A stretch of 64,000 nucleotides of DNA from Actinomycetes bacterium (lineage in GTDB: Bacteria > Actinomycetota > Actinomycetes > Streptosporangiales > Streptosporangiaceae): contig JAOPYO010000035.1 of the NCBI GenBank assembly GCA_025964575.1, positions 1 through 64,000 of the forward strand. Direction: 5' to 3'. The position numbers were made by a program, and so were the translations under genes. Positions 33,171-42,442 of the stretch are shown here, one piece after another. The notes under the pieces are model-generated. The model was not told the DNA's origin. It searched no databases and worked only from the letters and a program-made list of their open reading frames with translations. Position 1 is the first letter of the stretch; each line of letters opens with the position of its first letter.

Positions 33171-33890
33171 TCAGCCTGCGGCGGCCACCTGGGATCCCAG
33201 CCGGCCGCGGACGAGGGCCTCGTCATAGCGGCGCAGGATCAGCCGGGCCACGGCGTCGTGCGCGCCGATCGGCGGGCCGACGTGGTCGGCCCCGGCCGCG
33301 AGCGTCCGGTCATGGAAGAAACCCGGCGCCAGCAGGTACGACGCGACCGCGACACGACGGGCCCCACGGCGCCTCAGATCATCGACGACGGCCGCCAGCG
33401 ACGGTTCACCGGCGGCGACGAATCCATAGGACACCGGGCGCTGCAGCCGGCGGGCGAGCAGACGTGCGGCGACGCGCACATCGGAGATCCCTGCCGGGTC
33501 GGAGGAGCCGGCGGCGCCGAGCACGACGGCGTCCGCTTTCCGGCCGGCCGAGAGCCGGTCCACGAGTGCGGCCCCGAGCAGCGAGTGCGGGCCCAGCGGG
33601 CGTGCCATCACGGTGTGCCCGTTCCAGCCATCTGACGAGAGCCTCAAGCGGCCGGGGATGTCGACCAGCGCGTGGTATCCGCGTGCCAGCATGAGCGGGA
33701 CGGCGATGACCGGGCCGTCCGCGACCGCCGCCACGTCCTCCAGCAGGGGGCTCGCGATCTCGGCGTAGGCCTCGGCGACCTCTAGCCAAGGTCGCAGCGC
33801 CCGCACCCGATCCAGCAGCGCACGTACGGTCTCGGGGCCCGCCGGATTGCGGGTGCCGTGTGCGACCGCGAGCAGAGTGGGGGTGCTCAT
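33171..33890 (-). CDS. Sirohydrochlorin chelatase-like protein (CbiX/SirB)
   Basis: A 239-aa cytosolic protein of the CbiX family, which inserts iron or cobalt into sirohydrochlorin. The N-terminal catalytic histidine is in LLAVAHGTRNPAG, and VPLMLARGYHALVDIP holds the second metal region; the C-terminal half repeats the fold (VLGAAGSSDP, VAVASYLLAPGFFHDR). Its ATG overlaps the stop of nnaR by four bases, and it is the last gene of the nirBD-nnaR group, so ferrochelation to sirohaem for NirB is the likely job. Confidence 0.87.
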   Translation of the reverse strand: MSTPTLLAVAHGTRNPAGPETVRALLDRVRALRPWLEVAEAYAEIASPLLEDVAAVADGPVIAVPLMLARGYHALVDIPGRLRLSSDGWNGHTVMARPLGPHSLLGAALVDRLSAGRKADAVVLGAAGSSDPAGISDVRVAARLLARRLQRPVSYGFVAAGEPSLAAVVDDLRRRGARRVAVASYLLAPGFFHDRTLAAGADHVGPPIGAHDAVARLILRRYDEALVRGRLGSQVAAAG

Positions 33891-35065
33891 CCAACCCCTT
33901 CTACCCTGGCCGCCGGGTCAAAGGCCAGCCGGTATCCGCGCTTCACCACGGTCTCGACGATGCCGGAGCGGCCGAGTCCCCGGCGCAGCCGGGCCACGGC
34001 CATCTCCACCGCGTGCTCGTCGGCATGTGGGCGGCCGTCCCGGGCGAAGGCGGAGCCGTTGGCCACGACTCGGCTGGGCAGAACCCCGCACAGCTCGGCG
34101 CGGGACACCACGTGCCCGGGACGCCGGGCCAGTGCGCGCAGTATCGCCATCGGAGCCGGCGCGATCGGGCGGAGCTGGCCGTCGAGGACGACGGCGTGGC
34201 CGCGCAGTTCCAGCGCGTGCCCGCGCACGTGCAACCTGCTGGCCCTGCGCAGCGGCAGGTCCTGCACGAGGGCACGGACCAGGGCACCGATGCGCGCCCG
34301 TTCCGGCTGTACGGTCGGCACCCCCCGTTCGTCGAGGGGCTGGGCGGTGACCGGCCCGACGCAGGCCGCCACGACGTGGGTGCGCAGCGCCTCCAGCAGT
34401 GCTTCCTCCAAGCCGTCCTCGGCGGCGACCGCGAGGGTGGCGACGACCGCGGGCGCGCTGGTGAAGGTGATGGCGTCGACCGTGCCCGCGACCGCCTGCC
34501 CGACCAGCCGGCGCAGCGGGGTCGAGTCGTCGGTGCGCGACCACCGGTAGACGGGGATCTCCACCACCTCGGCGCCGGCTCTGCGCAGGGCGTCGGTGAA
34601 CTCGGGGAGTGGCTCGCCGTAGAGCTGGACGGCGATCCGGGCCCCGGCCACTCCTCCGGCGAGCAGGTGATGGAGCACCTCGGTGCAGCTCTCCGACTCC
34701 GGCGACCACTCCTCCTGGAGGCCTGCCGACCGGATCGCCCCGCGGGCCTTGGGGCCCCGGGCGAGAATGCGCACTCTGGTGAACCGGTCGATCAGGTCGT
34801 CGCGCAGTCCCCATCCGTCGGCGGTCTCGAGCCAGGCGCGGAAGCCGATGCCCGTGGTGACCACCACATAGTCAAGGGACTGCGCGATGCAGTCCTCGGT
34901 CGCGTGCAACAGCTCCGCGTCGTCGGAGAGCGGCACGAGACGGATCGCTGGAGCGTGCACGACGCGGGCGCCGCGCCGCTCCAGCAGGGATGCCAGCTCC
35001 TCGTGACGGCGGGCTGCGGTCACCCCGACGGCGAATCCGGCCAGCGGCTCACCCTCGGCATTCAT
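33887..35065 (-). CDS. nnaR: NnaR-like uroporphyrinogen-III synthase/DNA-binding fusion
   Basis: A 392-aa bifunctional-looking protein. Residues 1-270 are a HemD-like domain (VGVTAARRHEELASLLERRGA, VVVTTGIGFRAWLE, ITFTSAPAVVATL). Residues 290-385 form an OmpR-type winged helix (LELRGHAVVLDGQLRPIAPAPMAILRALARRPGHVVSRAEL, VEMAVARLRRGLG, VVKRGYRL). The same fusion, NnaR, is known in Streptomyces as an activator of nitrate/nitrite genes alongside GlnR. Here it sits behind nirBD and before sirB, supporting that role. Whether the HemD half still acts as an enzyme is not known. A 183-base gap separates it from nirD, so it may have its own promoter. Confidence 0.88.
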   Translation of the reverse strand: MNAEGEPLAGFAVGVTAARRHEELASLLERRGARVVHAPAIRLVPLSDDAELLHATEDCIAQSLDYVVVTTGIGFRAWLETADGWGLRDDLIDRFTRVRILARGPKARGAIRSAGLQEEWSPESESCTEVLHHLLAGGVAGARIAVQLYGEPLPEFTDALRRAGAEVVEIPVYRWSRTDDSTPLRRLVGQAVAGTVDAITFTSAPAVVATLAVAAEDGLEEALLEALRTHVVAACVGPVTAQPLDERGVPTVQPERARIGALVRALVQDLPLRRASRLHVRGHALELRGHAVVLDGQLRPIAPAPMAILRALARRPGHVVSRAELCGVLPSRVVANGSAFARDGRPHADEHAVEMAVARLRRGLGRSGIVETVVKRGYRLAFDPAARVEGVG

Positions 35066-35248
35066 GGATTATCGCGCCCCTTTGTCGGTGTCCCCTGTTG
35101 CATTCGGTCACGTACGGTCGCCGCCGGGCCGGCGGTGACCGCGCGGGGAGGTGCGGCGTTGGCCGGGCCTGTGAACCGTGAACCACGGCTCGGACCATCC
35201 ACACGGTCGGTGCAGCTGGACATTCCCGGTCCTGGATCGGGGAGGACG

Positions 35249-35602
35249 TCAAGGCAGTGCCACCTCCACACGGTCCCCGGCCCGGGACCTGCGGATGGCG
35301 AAAACGGGCACAGCCTGGTCCGGGTCGTCCAGGCAGCGTCCGGTACGCAGGTCGAAGACCTGCTTGTACATCGGCGAGGCCACCGTGGGGATCCCCTCCC
35401 GGGTGCCGAGGATGCCGCGTGCCAGGACATAGGCGCCGCTGAACGGGTCGTAGTTCGACAGGGCGTACAACTCGCCGTCGAAAGTGCGGAAGACCGCGAC
35501 CTGGGTCCCGTCGATGAGCGCGCACGCGCCCCGCTCGGGCATCAGATCGTCGTATGCGCAGACGTCGACCCAGCGGGTCGTCGTGCCAGCGAGCACCGTC
35601 AT
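35249..35602 (-). CDS. nirD: Nitrite reductase small subunit
   Basis: A 117-aa Rieske-fold protein lacking the Rieske cluster ligands, as is normal for NirD (ERGACALIDGTQVAVFRTFDGELYALSNYDPFSGAYVLARG). It pairs with NirB to reduce nitrite to ammonium in the cytosol. Its ATG overlaps the nirB stop by four bases, so the two subunits are translated together. Confidence 0.94.
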   Translation of the reverse strand: MTVLAGTTTRWVDVCAYDDLMPERGACALIDGTQVAVFRTFDGELYALSNYDPFSGAYVLARGILGTREGIPTVASPMYKQVFDLRTGRCLDDPDQAVPVFAIRRSRAGDRVEVALP

Positions 35603-38163
35603 CGGTGCATCACCTCCAGCTGGGGGCCGGCCACGAGGACCGGCTTGATCTGGTCACGTTCCGGCTCGAACGCGATGCTCGGGTCCGGCGTGTCGGGGGC
35701 GTTGACGAAGGAGACGAAGCGGCGCAGCTTGGCCGGGTCCTCGAGGGTGTCGCGCCACTCGTCGGAGTAGGCGTCGACATGGTGGTCCATGGCGGCGTCA
35801 AGCTCGGCGCAGATGCCGAGCCGGTCGTCGACGATCACCTCACGCAGATAGCCGAGGCCGCCTTCGAGGCTCTCCAGCCAACTCGCCGTCCGCTGCAGCC
35901 GATCGGCCGTGCGGATGTAGAACATGAGGAACCGGTCGATGTAGCGGACCAGCTCCTCGTCGCTCAGATCGGTGGCGAACAGGTCGGCGTGCCGGGGACG
36001 CATCCCCCCGTTGCCGGCGAGGTAGAGATTCCAGCCGTTCTCCGTGGCGATGATCCCGAAGTCCTTGCCCTGAGCCTCCGCGCACTCGCGGGCGCAGCCG
36101 GACACAGCAGACTTGAGCTTGTGCGGGGCGCGCAACCCCCGGTAACGCAGCTCCATCCGGATCGCCATGGCGACCGAGTCCTGCACGCCATACCGGCACC
36201 AGGTCGAGCCGACGCACGACTTCACCGTGCGCAGCGCCTTGCCGTAGGCGTGACCGGACTCGAATCCCGCACCGACCAGCCGCTGCCAGATCTGGGGCAG
36301 CTGCTCGACCCGGGCGCCGAAGAGATCGATCCGCTGGCCTCCGGTGATCTTGGTGTAGAGCCCGAAGTCGCGGGCCACCTCACCGATGACGATCAGCTTG
36401 TCGGGGGTGATCTCACCGCCCGGGATCCGCGGCACCACCGAGTAGGTGCCGTTCTTCTGCAGATTGGCGAGAAAGTGGTCGTTGGTGTCCTGCAGGACCG
36501 CCTGCTCACCGTCCAGGATGTGGCCGATGCCCAGGGCCGGGCCGAGACTGGCCAGGATCGAGGCCACGGCGGGCTTGCAGATGTCGCAGCCGCGCCCCTG
36601 ACCGTGCTCCGTGATCAGCCGGGTGAAGGTGGTGATACCGCGTACCCGGACGATGTCGAACAGCTCGGCCCGGCTGTGGTCGAAGTGCTCGCAGAGCGCG
36701 TTGGAGATGACAGCGCCGGCGGCGGTGAGCTCGGCGTTGAGGATCTGCTTCACCAGCGGCACGCAACTGCCGCAGCTGGTGCCGGCCTTGGTGCAGCTCT
36801 TCACCGAGGGGACGTCCATCAGCATGTCGTCGCGGATGGTGCAGCGGATCGTCTCCGCCGTGACGTTGTTGCAGCTGCAGATGATGGTCGAACCAGGCAG
36901 GTCACCACCCGCTGCCTCGGTGCCTCCGAACAGCGCCTGCTCGGGGGAGCCGGGCAGCTGCCCGCCGACGAAGGCCCGCAGCGACGGGTAGGATTCGGCG
37001 TCGCCGACCAGCACTCCACCCAGCAGAGTCTGGGCATCGTCGCTGACGATGAGCTTCTTGTAAACTCCGGCGACCGGGTCGGTATAGGTCACGCCCAGCG
37101 CGCCCCGGGCCTCGGCGAACGGGTCGCCGAAGCTGGCCACGTCGACGCCCATCAGCTTCAGTTTGGTGGACAGATCGGCACCGGGGAACGTCGCCGTGCT
37201 CGTCTCGCCCTTCAGCAGCCGGTCCGCGACCACCTCGGCCATCGAGAAGCAGGGACCGACCAGCCCGTAGACCATCCCGCCGACGAGCGCGCACTCACCG
37301 ACGGCGTAGACAGCGGGGTCCGAGGTGCGGCAGGACTCGTCGACGACGATGCCGCCGCGCTCCCCCACCGGCAGCCCGCAGCCGCGCGCCAGTTCGTCGC
37401 GCGGCCGGATGCCGGCCGAGAAGACCACGATCTCGGCAGCGATCTCTGATTCGTCGGTGAGGTTCACCCGGGCGACCCGGCCGTGCTCGCCGGCCGCCAG
37501 ACCCGCCATCGGAGTGCCCGCGTGCACGGTCAGCCCGAGCGCCTCGATGTGCCGGCGTAGCATGGCGCCGCCGCCCTCGTCGAGCTGGCGGGGCATCAGC
37601 CACGGCGCCACCTCGACGACGTGTGTGTCCAGGCCCAGTCCCTGCAGCGCCCGTGCGGCCTCGAGGCCGAGAAGTCCGCCACCGACGACCGCTCCACCGA
37701 CCCGTGGGTCACCAGGGGCCGTCGCGCTGAGCCGCTCGGCCGCGTACGTGCGCAGCGCGTCCAGGTCCTCGATGGTCCGGTAGACGAAGACGCCGGGCAG
37801 TTCCTTGCCCTGCACCGGCGGGACGAACGGCGCCGACCCGGTCGCCAGCACCAGTGCGTCGTAGCCGATGGTCGCGCCCGATCCCGTCGTGACCGTACGG
37901 CTCGTACGATCGATCGCGACGACCGGGTCACCGGTCAGCAGCGTCACGTCGGGGCCGTGCGCGGGATATCCGAGATCCGCGTCCTCGGTCAGGTAGGAGG
38001 TCAGGGCCACTCGGTCATAGGCCGGACGGATCTCCTCACCGATCACCGTGATCTGCCAGCCGCCGACGGTGTCCCGCTCACGCAGCGCTTCGACCAGGTG
38101 GTGGCCGGTCGGACCGTGTCCGACCACGACCAGCCGCGAGCCGCTGTTTCCTCGGACATCCAT
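35599..38163 (-). CDS. nirB: NAD(P)H-dependent nitrite reductase large subunit
   Basis: An 854-aa enzyme with all NirB parts in order. The FAD/NAD domain is at 1-400 (LVVVGHGPTGHHLVEALRE, GAVVGGGLLGLEAARALQ). A BFD-like [2Fe-2S] domain follows (CSCNNVTAETIR ... CGSC). The ferredoxin-like half-domains and the sirohaem/[4Fe-4S] site come last, with cysteines in CVGSTWC and GCAREC. It reduces nitrite to ammonium with six electrons. Four half-sites of a GlnR-type array lie 34 bases upstream of the ATG, and GAGGAT six bases before it may be a -10 box of a leaderless mRNA. Confidence 0.96.
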   Translation of the reverse strand: MDVRGNSGSRLVVVGHGPTGHHLVEALRERDTVGGWQITVIGEEIRPAYDRVALTSYLTEDADLGYPAHGPDVTLLTGDPVVAIDRTSRTVTTGSGATIGYDALVLATGSAPFVPPVQGKELPGVFVYRTIEDLDALRTYAAERLSATAPGDPRVGGAVVGGGLLGLEAARALQGLGLDTHVVEVAPWLMPRQLDEGGGAMLRRHIEALGLTVHAGTPMAGLAAGEHGRVARVNLTDESEIAAEIVVFSAGIRPRDELARGCGLPVGERGGIVVDESCRTSDPAVYAVGECALVGGMVYGLVGPCFSMAEVVADRLLKGETSTATFPGADLSTKLKLMGVDVASFGDPFAEARGALGVTYTDPVAGVYKKLIVSDDAQTLLGGVLVGDAESYPSLRAFVGGQLPGSPEQALFGGTEAAGGDLPGSTIICSCNNVTAETIRCTIRDDMLMDVPSVKSCTKAGTSCGSCVPLVKQILNAELTAAGAVISNALCEHFDHSRAELFDIVRVRGITTFTRLITEHGQGRGCDICKPAVASILASLGPALGIGHILDGEQAVLQDTNDHFLANLQKNGTYSVVPRIPGGEITPDKLIVIGEVARDFGLYTKITGGQRIDLFGARVEQLPQIWQRLVGAGFESGHAYGKALRTVKSCVGSTWCRYGVQDSVAMAIRMELRYRGLRAPHKLKSAVSGCARECAEAQGKDFGIIATENGWNLYLAGNGGMRPRHADLFATDLSDEELVRYIDRFLMFYIRTADRLQRTASWLESLEGGLGYLREVIVDDRLGICAELDAAMDHHVDAYSDEWRDTLEDPAKLRRFVSFVNAPDTPDPSIAFEPERDQIKPVLVAGPQLEVMHR

Positions 38164-38196
38164 GGGGTGATCCTCAGCAGGAGCCGTTTCGCTGCG

Positions 38197-38234
38197 GGGT
38201 CCCCTTTGTCACCGCCGTGTTAAAAGAAGCTAAC
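38197..38234. promoter_or_regulatory. GlnR-type tandem half-site array before nirB
   Basis: GGGTC-N6-GTCAC-N6-GTTAA-N6-CTAAC, each half-site 11 bases from the next, on the plus strand. The array ends 34 bases from the nirB ATG. The layout matches GlnR boxes (gTnAc-N6-GaAAc) and is repeated before the nitrate reductase gene. Confidence 0.65.
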
Positions 38235-38358
38235 TTTGAGATGTGTTCGTGGTCATCACGTGACCAACGCCCCGTAGTCGGCCATATCCGACTGGTAAAC
38301 ACCAAAACCCCACCGTCAACGCTGGTCAACGGCGAGGCTCCAGAGCTGCTCTCCTCGG

Positions 38359-40131
38359 TCAGGCGTCGACGGACTCCTGCTCGTCCAGCCAGTTCACGAT
38401 GCCTTCGAGCGCGTCCCTGCAGCTGCCACAGCCGGTGCCGGCGCGGGTCTGCACGGCGACCGCGTCGACGGTCCGGGCACCCTGCTGCCAGCAGGCCCGG
38501 ATCTTGCCCTTGCTCACGTTGTTGCAGTGGCACACGGTCGCCGCATCCGGCATGCGGACCGGCGAATCGCTGACGGCCGGCCCGCCGACGCTCTGGAAGA
38601 GCAGGCTGAGCCGGTCGCTGGGCAGCGGCGCGGCCCTGTCGTAGAGCTGGGTGAGGGTGCCGGCGGTGCTGGTCTCGCCCAGCAGGATCGCGCCGATCAG
38701 CCGGCCCCCGCGGATGATGACCTTCTTGTACGTGCCCCGGGCCGCGTCGGCGAACTGCAGGATCTCCACATCCTCGTCGAAGGGGTCATGATGGGTCTCG
38801 CCCATCGCGGCCAGCTCGACACTGGCGGCCTTGAGCCGGGTCACCTGCCGCGAGCCGGTATAGCGGGCACCGGTGTCCGTGCCGGTGAGCAGGTCGGCGA
38901 GCACGGCGGCCTGCTCCCACGCCGGAGCGACCAGGCCGTAGACGGTGTCCCCGTACTGTGAGCATTCCCCGATCGCCCGGATGGACGGATCCGTGACGGA
39001 CGTCAGGGTCTCGTCGACCAGGATGCCCCGGTCGATGGCGAGGCCGGCGGCGCGGGCGAGCCCCACCTCTGACCGCACCCCGCAGGCCAGCACCACCACG
39101 TCGGCCGGCAGCACCTCGCCGTCGGCCAGTTCGGCCCCGGTGACCCGGTCAGCCGCCGGCCCGACGCCTGAGCTGCACGCGCCGCTGACCCCATTGTCCG
39201 TTCGCAATGCGGCGGTGCGGGCCTCGAGGCGGGCGCGGATTCCCAGGCGGCTCAGGGTCCGCGCCAGCACCTTCCCTGCCTCGGGGTCAAGCTGACGGTC
39301 CATGAGGTGTCCGGCCAGGTGGAGCACCGTCACGGACAACCCGCGGCCGACCAGGCCACGAGCGGCTTCGATACCGAGCAGTCCCCCGCCGATCACGACG
39401 GCGTTCCACGCTCCGTGCGCGGCCTCGAGGATGTCCCGGCAATCGTCAAGGGTGCGGAAGGCGATCACGCCGTACGGCGGCCGGTCCGCGACGCTCCCCC
39501 GCGGGGAACCGTCCGCCGCGACGACCGGGATGGGCGGCACGAACGCCGTGCTGCCGGTGGCGATGACGAGCGTGTCGTACGGGGTGGCCGTGCCGTCGGA
39601 GGCGTACACGACCTTGGCGGCACGGTCGATGCGGGTGACCTCCACCCCGCGGCGCACGTCGACGTCGTGGGTCCCGTACCAGGCGTCGTCGACGAGCCCT
39701 ATGTGGTCGGCCTTCGTGGCTCCGGCCAGGACGTTGGACAGCAGCACCCGGTTGTACGGCTGTCGCGCCTCGGCGCCGAACACGGTCAGCGGCACCTTCG
39801 GATCACGAGTCCTGATCTCGGTGACCAGCCGCGAGCCGGCCATGCCATTGCCGACGACCACGATGCCGTGTTCATTGCCGCGCTGCGCGCGGCGGCTCAG
39901 GTCGCCCTGAGGCGACGGCTTCCCCCGTCGCTCAGTCACTCGTTCCTCGCTCCCTGCTCTCCTCGGTCCAGCCGCCGCCGCGACCCTGCCGTGTTCACTG
40001 CCGCGCTCCGCGCGGCGGCTCAGGTCGCCCTGAGGCGACGGCTTCCCTCGTCGCTCAGTCGCTCGTTCCTCGCTCCCTGCGCTCCTCAGTCCAGCCGCCG
40101 CCGCGACCCTCGCGTGCTCGGGTCCGCTCAT
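38359..40131 (-). CDS. FAD/[2Fe-2S] electron-transfer subunit of assimilatory nitrate reductase, with repeat-derived N-terminus
   Basis: A 590-aa NirB-like reductase lacking the sirohaem part. The FAD domain starts at residue 88 (HGIVVVGNGMAGSRLVTEI), the NAD site is AVVIGGGLLGIEAARGL, and the C-terminal BFD [2Fe-2S] cysteines are CHCNNVSKGKI and GTGCGSC. It passes electrons from NAD(P)H to the molybdenum subunit. The first 86 residues are two 41-residue copies of a Ser/Arg/Glu-rich repeat. The ATG at 40131 has GGAG eight bases before it and overlaps the narB stop by four bases, so the extension is likely translated; a GTG at VVVGNG is the only alternative start without it. Confidence 0.9.
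   Translation of the reverse strand: MSGPEHARVAAAAGLRSAGSEERATERRGKPSPQGDLSRRAERGSEHGRVAAAAGPRRAGSEERVTERRGKPSPQGDLSRRAQRGNEHGIVVVGNGMAGSRLVTEIRTRDPKVPLTVFGAEARQPYNRVLLSNVLAGATKADHIGLVDDAWYGTHDVDVRRGVEVTRIDRAAKVVYASDGTATPYDTLVIATGSTAFVPPIPVVAADGSPRGSVADRPPYGVIAFRTLDDCRDILEAAHGAWNAVVIGGGLLGIEAARGLVGRGLSVTVLHLAGHLMDRQLDPEAGKVLARTLSRLGIRARLEARTAALRTDNGVSGACSSGVGPAADRVTGAELADGEVLPADVVVLACGVRSEVGLARAAGLAIDRGILVDETLTSVTDPSIRAIGECSQYGDTVYGLVAPAWEQAAVLADLLTGTDTGARYTGSRQVTRLKAASVELAAMGETHHDPFDEDVEILQFADAARGTYKKVIIRGGRLIGAILLGETSTAGTLTQLYDRAAPLPSDRLSLLFQSVGGPAVSDSPVRMPDAATVCHCNNVSKGKIRACWQQGARTVDAVAVQTRAGTGCGSCRDALEGIVNWLDEQESVDA
39874..40119. repeat. Two tandem 123-bp repeat units inside the reductase gene
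   Basis: Units 39997-40119 and 39874-39996 are roughly 90% identical and keep the reading frame. Each includes the hairpin GTCGCC-CTGA-GGCGAC and arrays of CTCGCTC/GTCGCTC-like words typical of actinomycete dispersed REP-type repeats. Confidence 0.85.
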
Positions 40132-42269
40132 TCGCTGACTCCTTCGTCGACCGCGGGCACCGCGACCTCGACTCGTACCGCGCAGACCTTGAATTCCGGC
40201 ATCCTCGACATCGGGTCGAGGGCCGGGTTGGTGAGGAGATTGGCCTGCCCCTTACCGGCCCAGTGGAACGGGATGAAGACGGTGTCGGGCCTGATCGTGT
40301 CGGTCAGCCGGGCCGCCACGATCGACATGCCACGGCGGCTGGTCACCCGCACCAGCCGGCCCTCGGTGATGCCCAGCCGCTCGGCCAGATCGGGGTGGAT
40401 CTCGGCATACGGCTCGGGCACGGCGTCCATCAGCGACTTCACCCGGCGGGTCTGCGCACCGCTCTGGTAGTGGGCGAGCACCCGTCCCGTCGTCAGATAG
40501 ATCGGGTAGTCGGCGTCGATGTCCTCGGCGGGTCCCCGGTGCTCGACCGGGGTGAACCTGGCCTTCCCGTCGGGGGTGGCGAACCGGTCGAGGAAGGGCC
40601 GTGGCGTGCCGGGATGCCCCTCACCGGGGCAGGGCCAGAAGACGCCGCCCTCTTCCTCGATCCGTTCGTAGGTGATGCCGGAGTAGTCGGCGATGCCACC
40701 GGCGCTCGCCCGGCGCAGTTCGTCGAACACCTCCTCGGGCTCGGTGCCCCATGTGCCGGGGGCGTTCAGCCGACCGGCGATCCCGGCCAGGACCTCGAGG
40801 TCTGAGCGGACCCCGTCCGGGACCGGCACGGCCTGCCTCCTGCGCAGCACCCGACCCTCGAGGTTGGTCATCGTCCCGGACTCCTCGGCCCACTGCGTGG
40901 TGGGCAGCACGACGTCGGCACGCGCGGCGGTCTCCGACAGCACGAAGTCGGCCACGACCAGGAGGTCCAGCGCGTTGATGCGTTCCTCGATCGCGGCCGA
41001 CCTGGGCGCCGACACGATGGGGTTGGAGCCGAAGACCATCAGCGCCTTCGGTCCGCCGGGCGTGCCCAGGGCGGACAGCAACTCGTACGCCGAGCGTCCC
41101 GGGCCAGGGATGATCTCCGGGTCGACTCCCCACACCGCGGCCACGTGCTCGCGCGCCGCAGGGTCGTCGATCTTCCGGTAACCCGGCAACTGGTCCGCCT
41201 TCTGCCCGTGTTCCCTGCCGCCCTGGCCGTTGCCCTGCCCGGTGATGCAGCCATAACCGGAACCAGGCCGGCCCGGCAGGCCGAGCGCGAGCGCCAGGTT
41301 GATGAAGGCGGTGACGGTGTCGGTGCCGGTGGCGTGCTGCTCGGAACCACGGGCGGTGAGTACGAGGGCGGTGTGCCTGTCGGCAGCGCCGCCTGGGGCG
41401 GGCACCTCGCCTGGCGCGCGCCCGACTCCGGCGAGGAGCCGCACCGCCTCGCGCATATGGGTGACCGGCACTCCGGTGATCCGTTCGGCCCGGTCGGGCC
41501 AGTAGCCGTTCACCGCGGTCCGGACCAGGTCGAATCCGGTGGTCCGCTCGGCCAGGTAGGCCTCGTCCGCCAGTCCCTCGGCGATGGCGATGTGGAGAAG
41601 CCCGTTGGCCAGCGCCAGATCCGTACCGGGCGTGGGCTGCAGGTGCAGGTCGGCCTGGCGGGCGGTGGCCGTCTTACGGGGATCGATCACGATGAGGGTG
41701 CCACCATTGCGGCGCTGGTCACCCAGGTGCCGCATGAACGGCGGCATAGTCTCGGCGACGTTGGCGCCCGCGAGCAGCACCGTGTCGGTCTTGGCGATGT
41801 CGGTGATCGGCACCGGCATTCCCCGGTCCATCCCGAAGGCGCGGTTGAGCGCGGCCGCGGCCGACGACATGCAGAACCGGCCGTTGTAGTCGATCTGGGA
41901 GGTGCGCAGGCCGATCCGGGCGAACTTACCCAGCTGGTAGGCCTTCTCGTTGGTCAGGCCGCCGCCACCGAACACCGCGACGGCGTCGCGGCCGTGTTCC
42001 GCCTGCAGCCGTCGGATCTCAGCGGCGATGTGGTCGAGCGCCTCATCCCAGGTGCAGGGCTCCAGCGGCGCCCCCAGATGCGCCCGCCGCAGCGGCGTGG
42101 TGAGCCGTTCGGGACTGGACAACAGGTCGGCCGCCGTCCAGCCTTTCTGGCAGAGCCCGCCCTGGTTGGCCGGAACATCGTGACGTGGAGTGATCGTGAC
42201 CGGCGTTCCGCCGACGGTCATCCCGCACTGCAAGGCGCAGTACGGGCAGTGAGTCGGCATCTCGATCAT
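40128..42269 (-). CDS. narB: Assimilatory nitrate reductase catalytic subunit
   Basis: A molybdopterin enzyme of about 713 aa that reduces nitrate to nitrite in the cytosol. The N-terminal [4Fe-4S] cysteines are CPYCALQC and, 26 residues on, C in GGLCQKGW. Molybdopterin contacts include NGRFCMSSAAAALNRAFG, LLAGANVAETMPPFM, GCITGQGNGQGGREHGQKADQLPGYR and the C-terminal LTTGRVLAHYQSGAQTRR typical of NasA/NarB. No Tat signal. ATG 42269 is chosen because its distance from the upstream GlnR-type array equals that of nirB and CATGAT lies six bases before it; longer starts at 42293 and 42323 are possible. Confidence 0.94.
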   Translation of the reverse strand: MIEMPTHCPYCALQCGMTVGGTPVTITPRHDVPANQGGLCQKGWTAADLLSSPERLTTPLRRAHLGAPLEPCTWDEALDHIAAEIRRLQAEHGRDAVAVFGGGGLTNEKAYQLGKFARIGLRTSQIDYNGRFCMSSAAAALNRAFGMDRGMPVPITDIAKTDTVLLAGANVAETMPPFMRHLGDQRRNGGTLIVIDPRKTATARQADLHLQPTPGTDLALANGLLHIAIAEGLADEAYLAERTTGFDLVRTAVNGYWPDRAERITGVPVTHMREAVRLLAGVGRAPGEVPAPGGAADRHTALVLTARGSEQHATGTDTVTAFINLALALGLPGRPGSGYGCITGQGNGQGGREHGQKADQLPGYRKIDDPAAREHVAAVWGVDPEIIPGPGRSAYELLSALGTPGGPKALMVFGSNPIVSAPRSAAIEERINALDLLVVADFVLSETAARADVVLPTTQWAEESGTMTNLEGRVLRRRQAVPVPDGVRSDLEVLAGIAGRLNAPGTWGTEPEEVFDELRRASAGGIADYSGITYERIEEEGGVFWPCPGEGHPGTPRPFLDRFATPDGKARFTPVEHRGPAEDIDADYPIYLTTGRVLAHYQSGAQTRRVKSLMDAVPEPYAEIHPDLAERLGITEGRLVRVTSRRGMSIVAARLTDTIRPDTVFIPFHWAGKGQANLLTNPALDPMSRMPEFKVCAVRVEVAVPAVDEGVSE

Positions 42270-42302
42270 GACTCGATCATGTTCGGAGGGCATTTCGAGG
42301 TG

Positions 42303-42340
42303 GGGTCCCTTCTGTGACCTCACCGTTAAAACGGCCTCAC
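42303..42340. promoter_or_regulatory. GlnR-type tandem half-site array before narB
   Basis: GGGTC-N6-GTGAC-N6-GTTAA-N6-CTCAC, with the same half-sites, 11-base phasing and orientation as the array before nirB. It lies between narB and the divergent zinc-protein gene, so it could serve either, but its orientation and spacing match narB. Confidence 0.65.
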
Positions 42341-42442
42341 GCGGAAGCGTTGTCCAAGGTCAGATTGATCGTCGATGGGTACCCCCAGACGTGGATGGGT
42401 AGATCGCGTAACGATGCGCGACGGGGGAACGGGGAGACAGCC

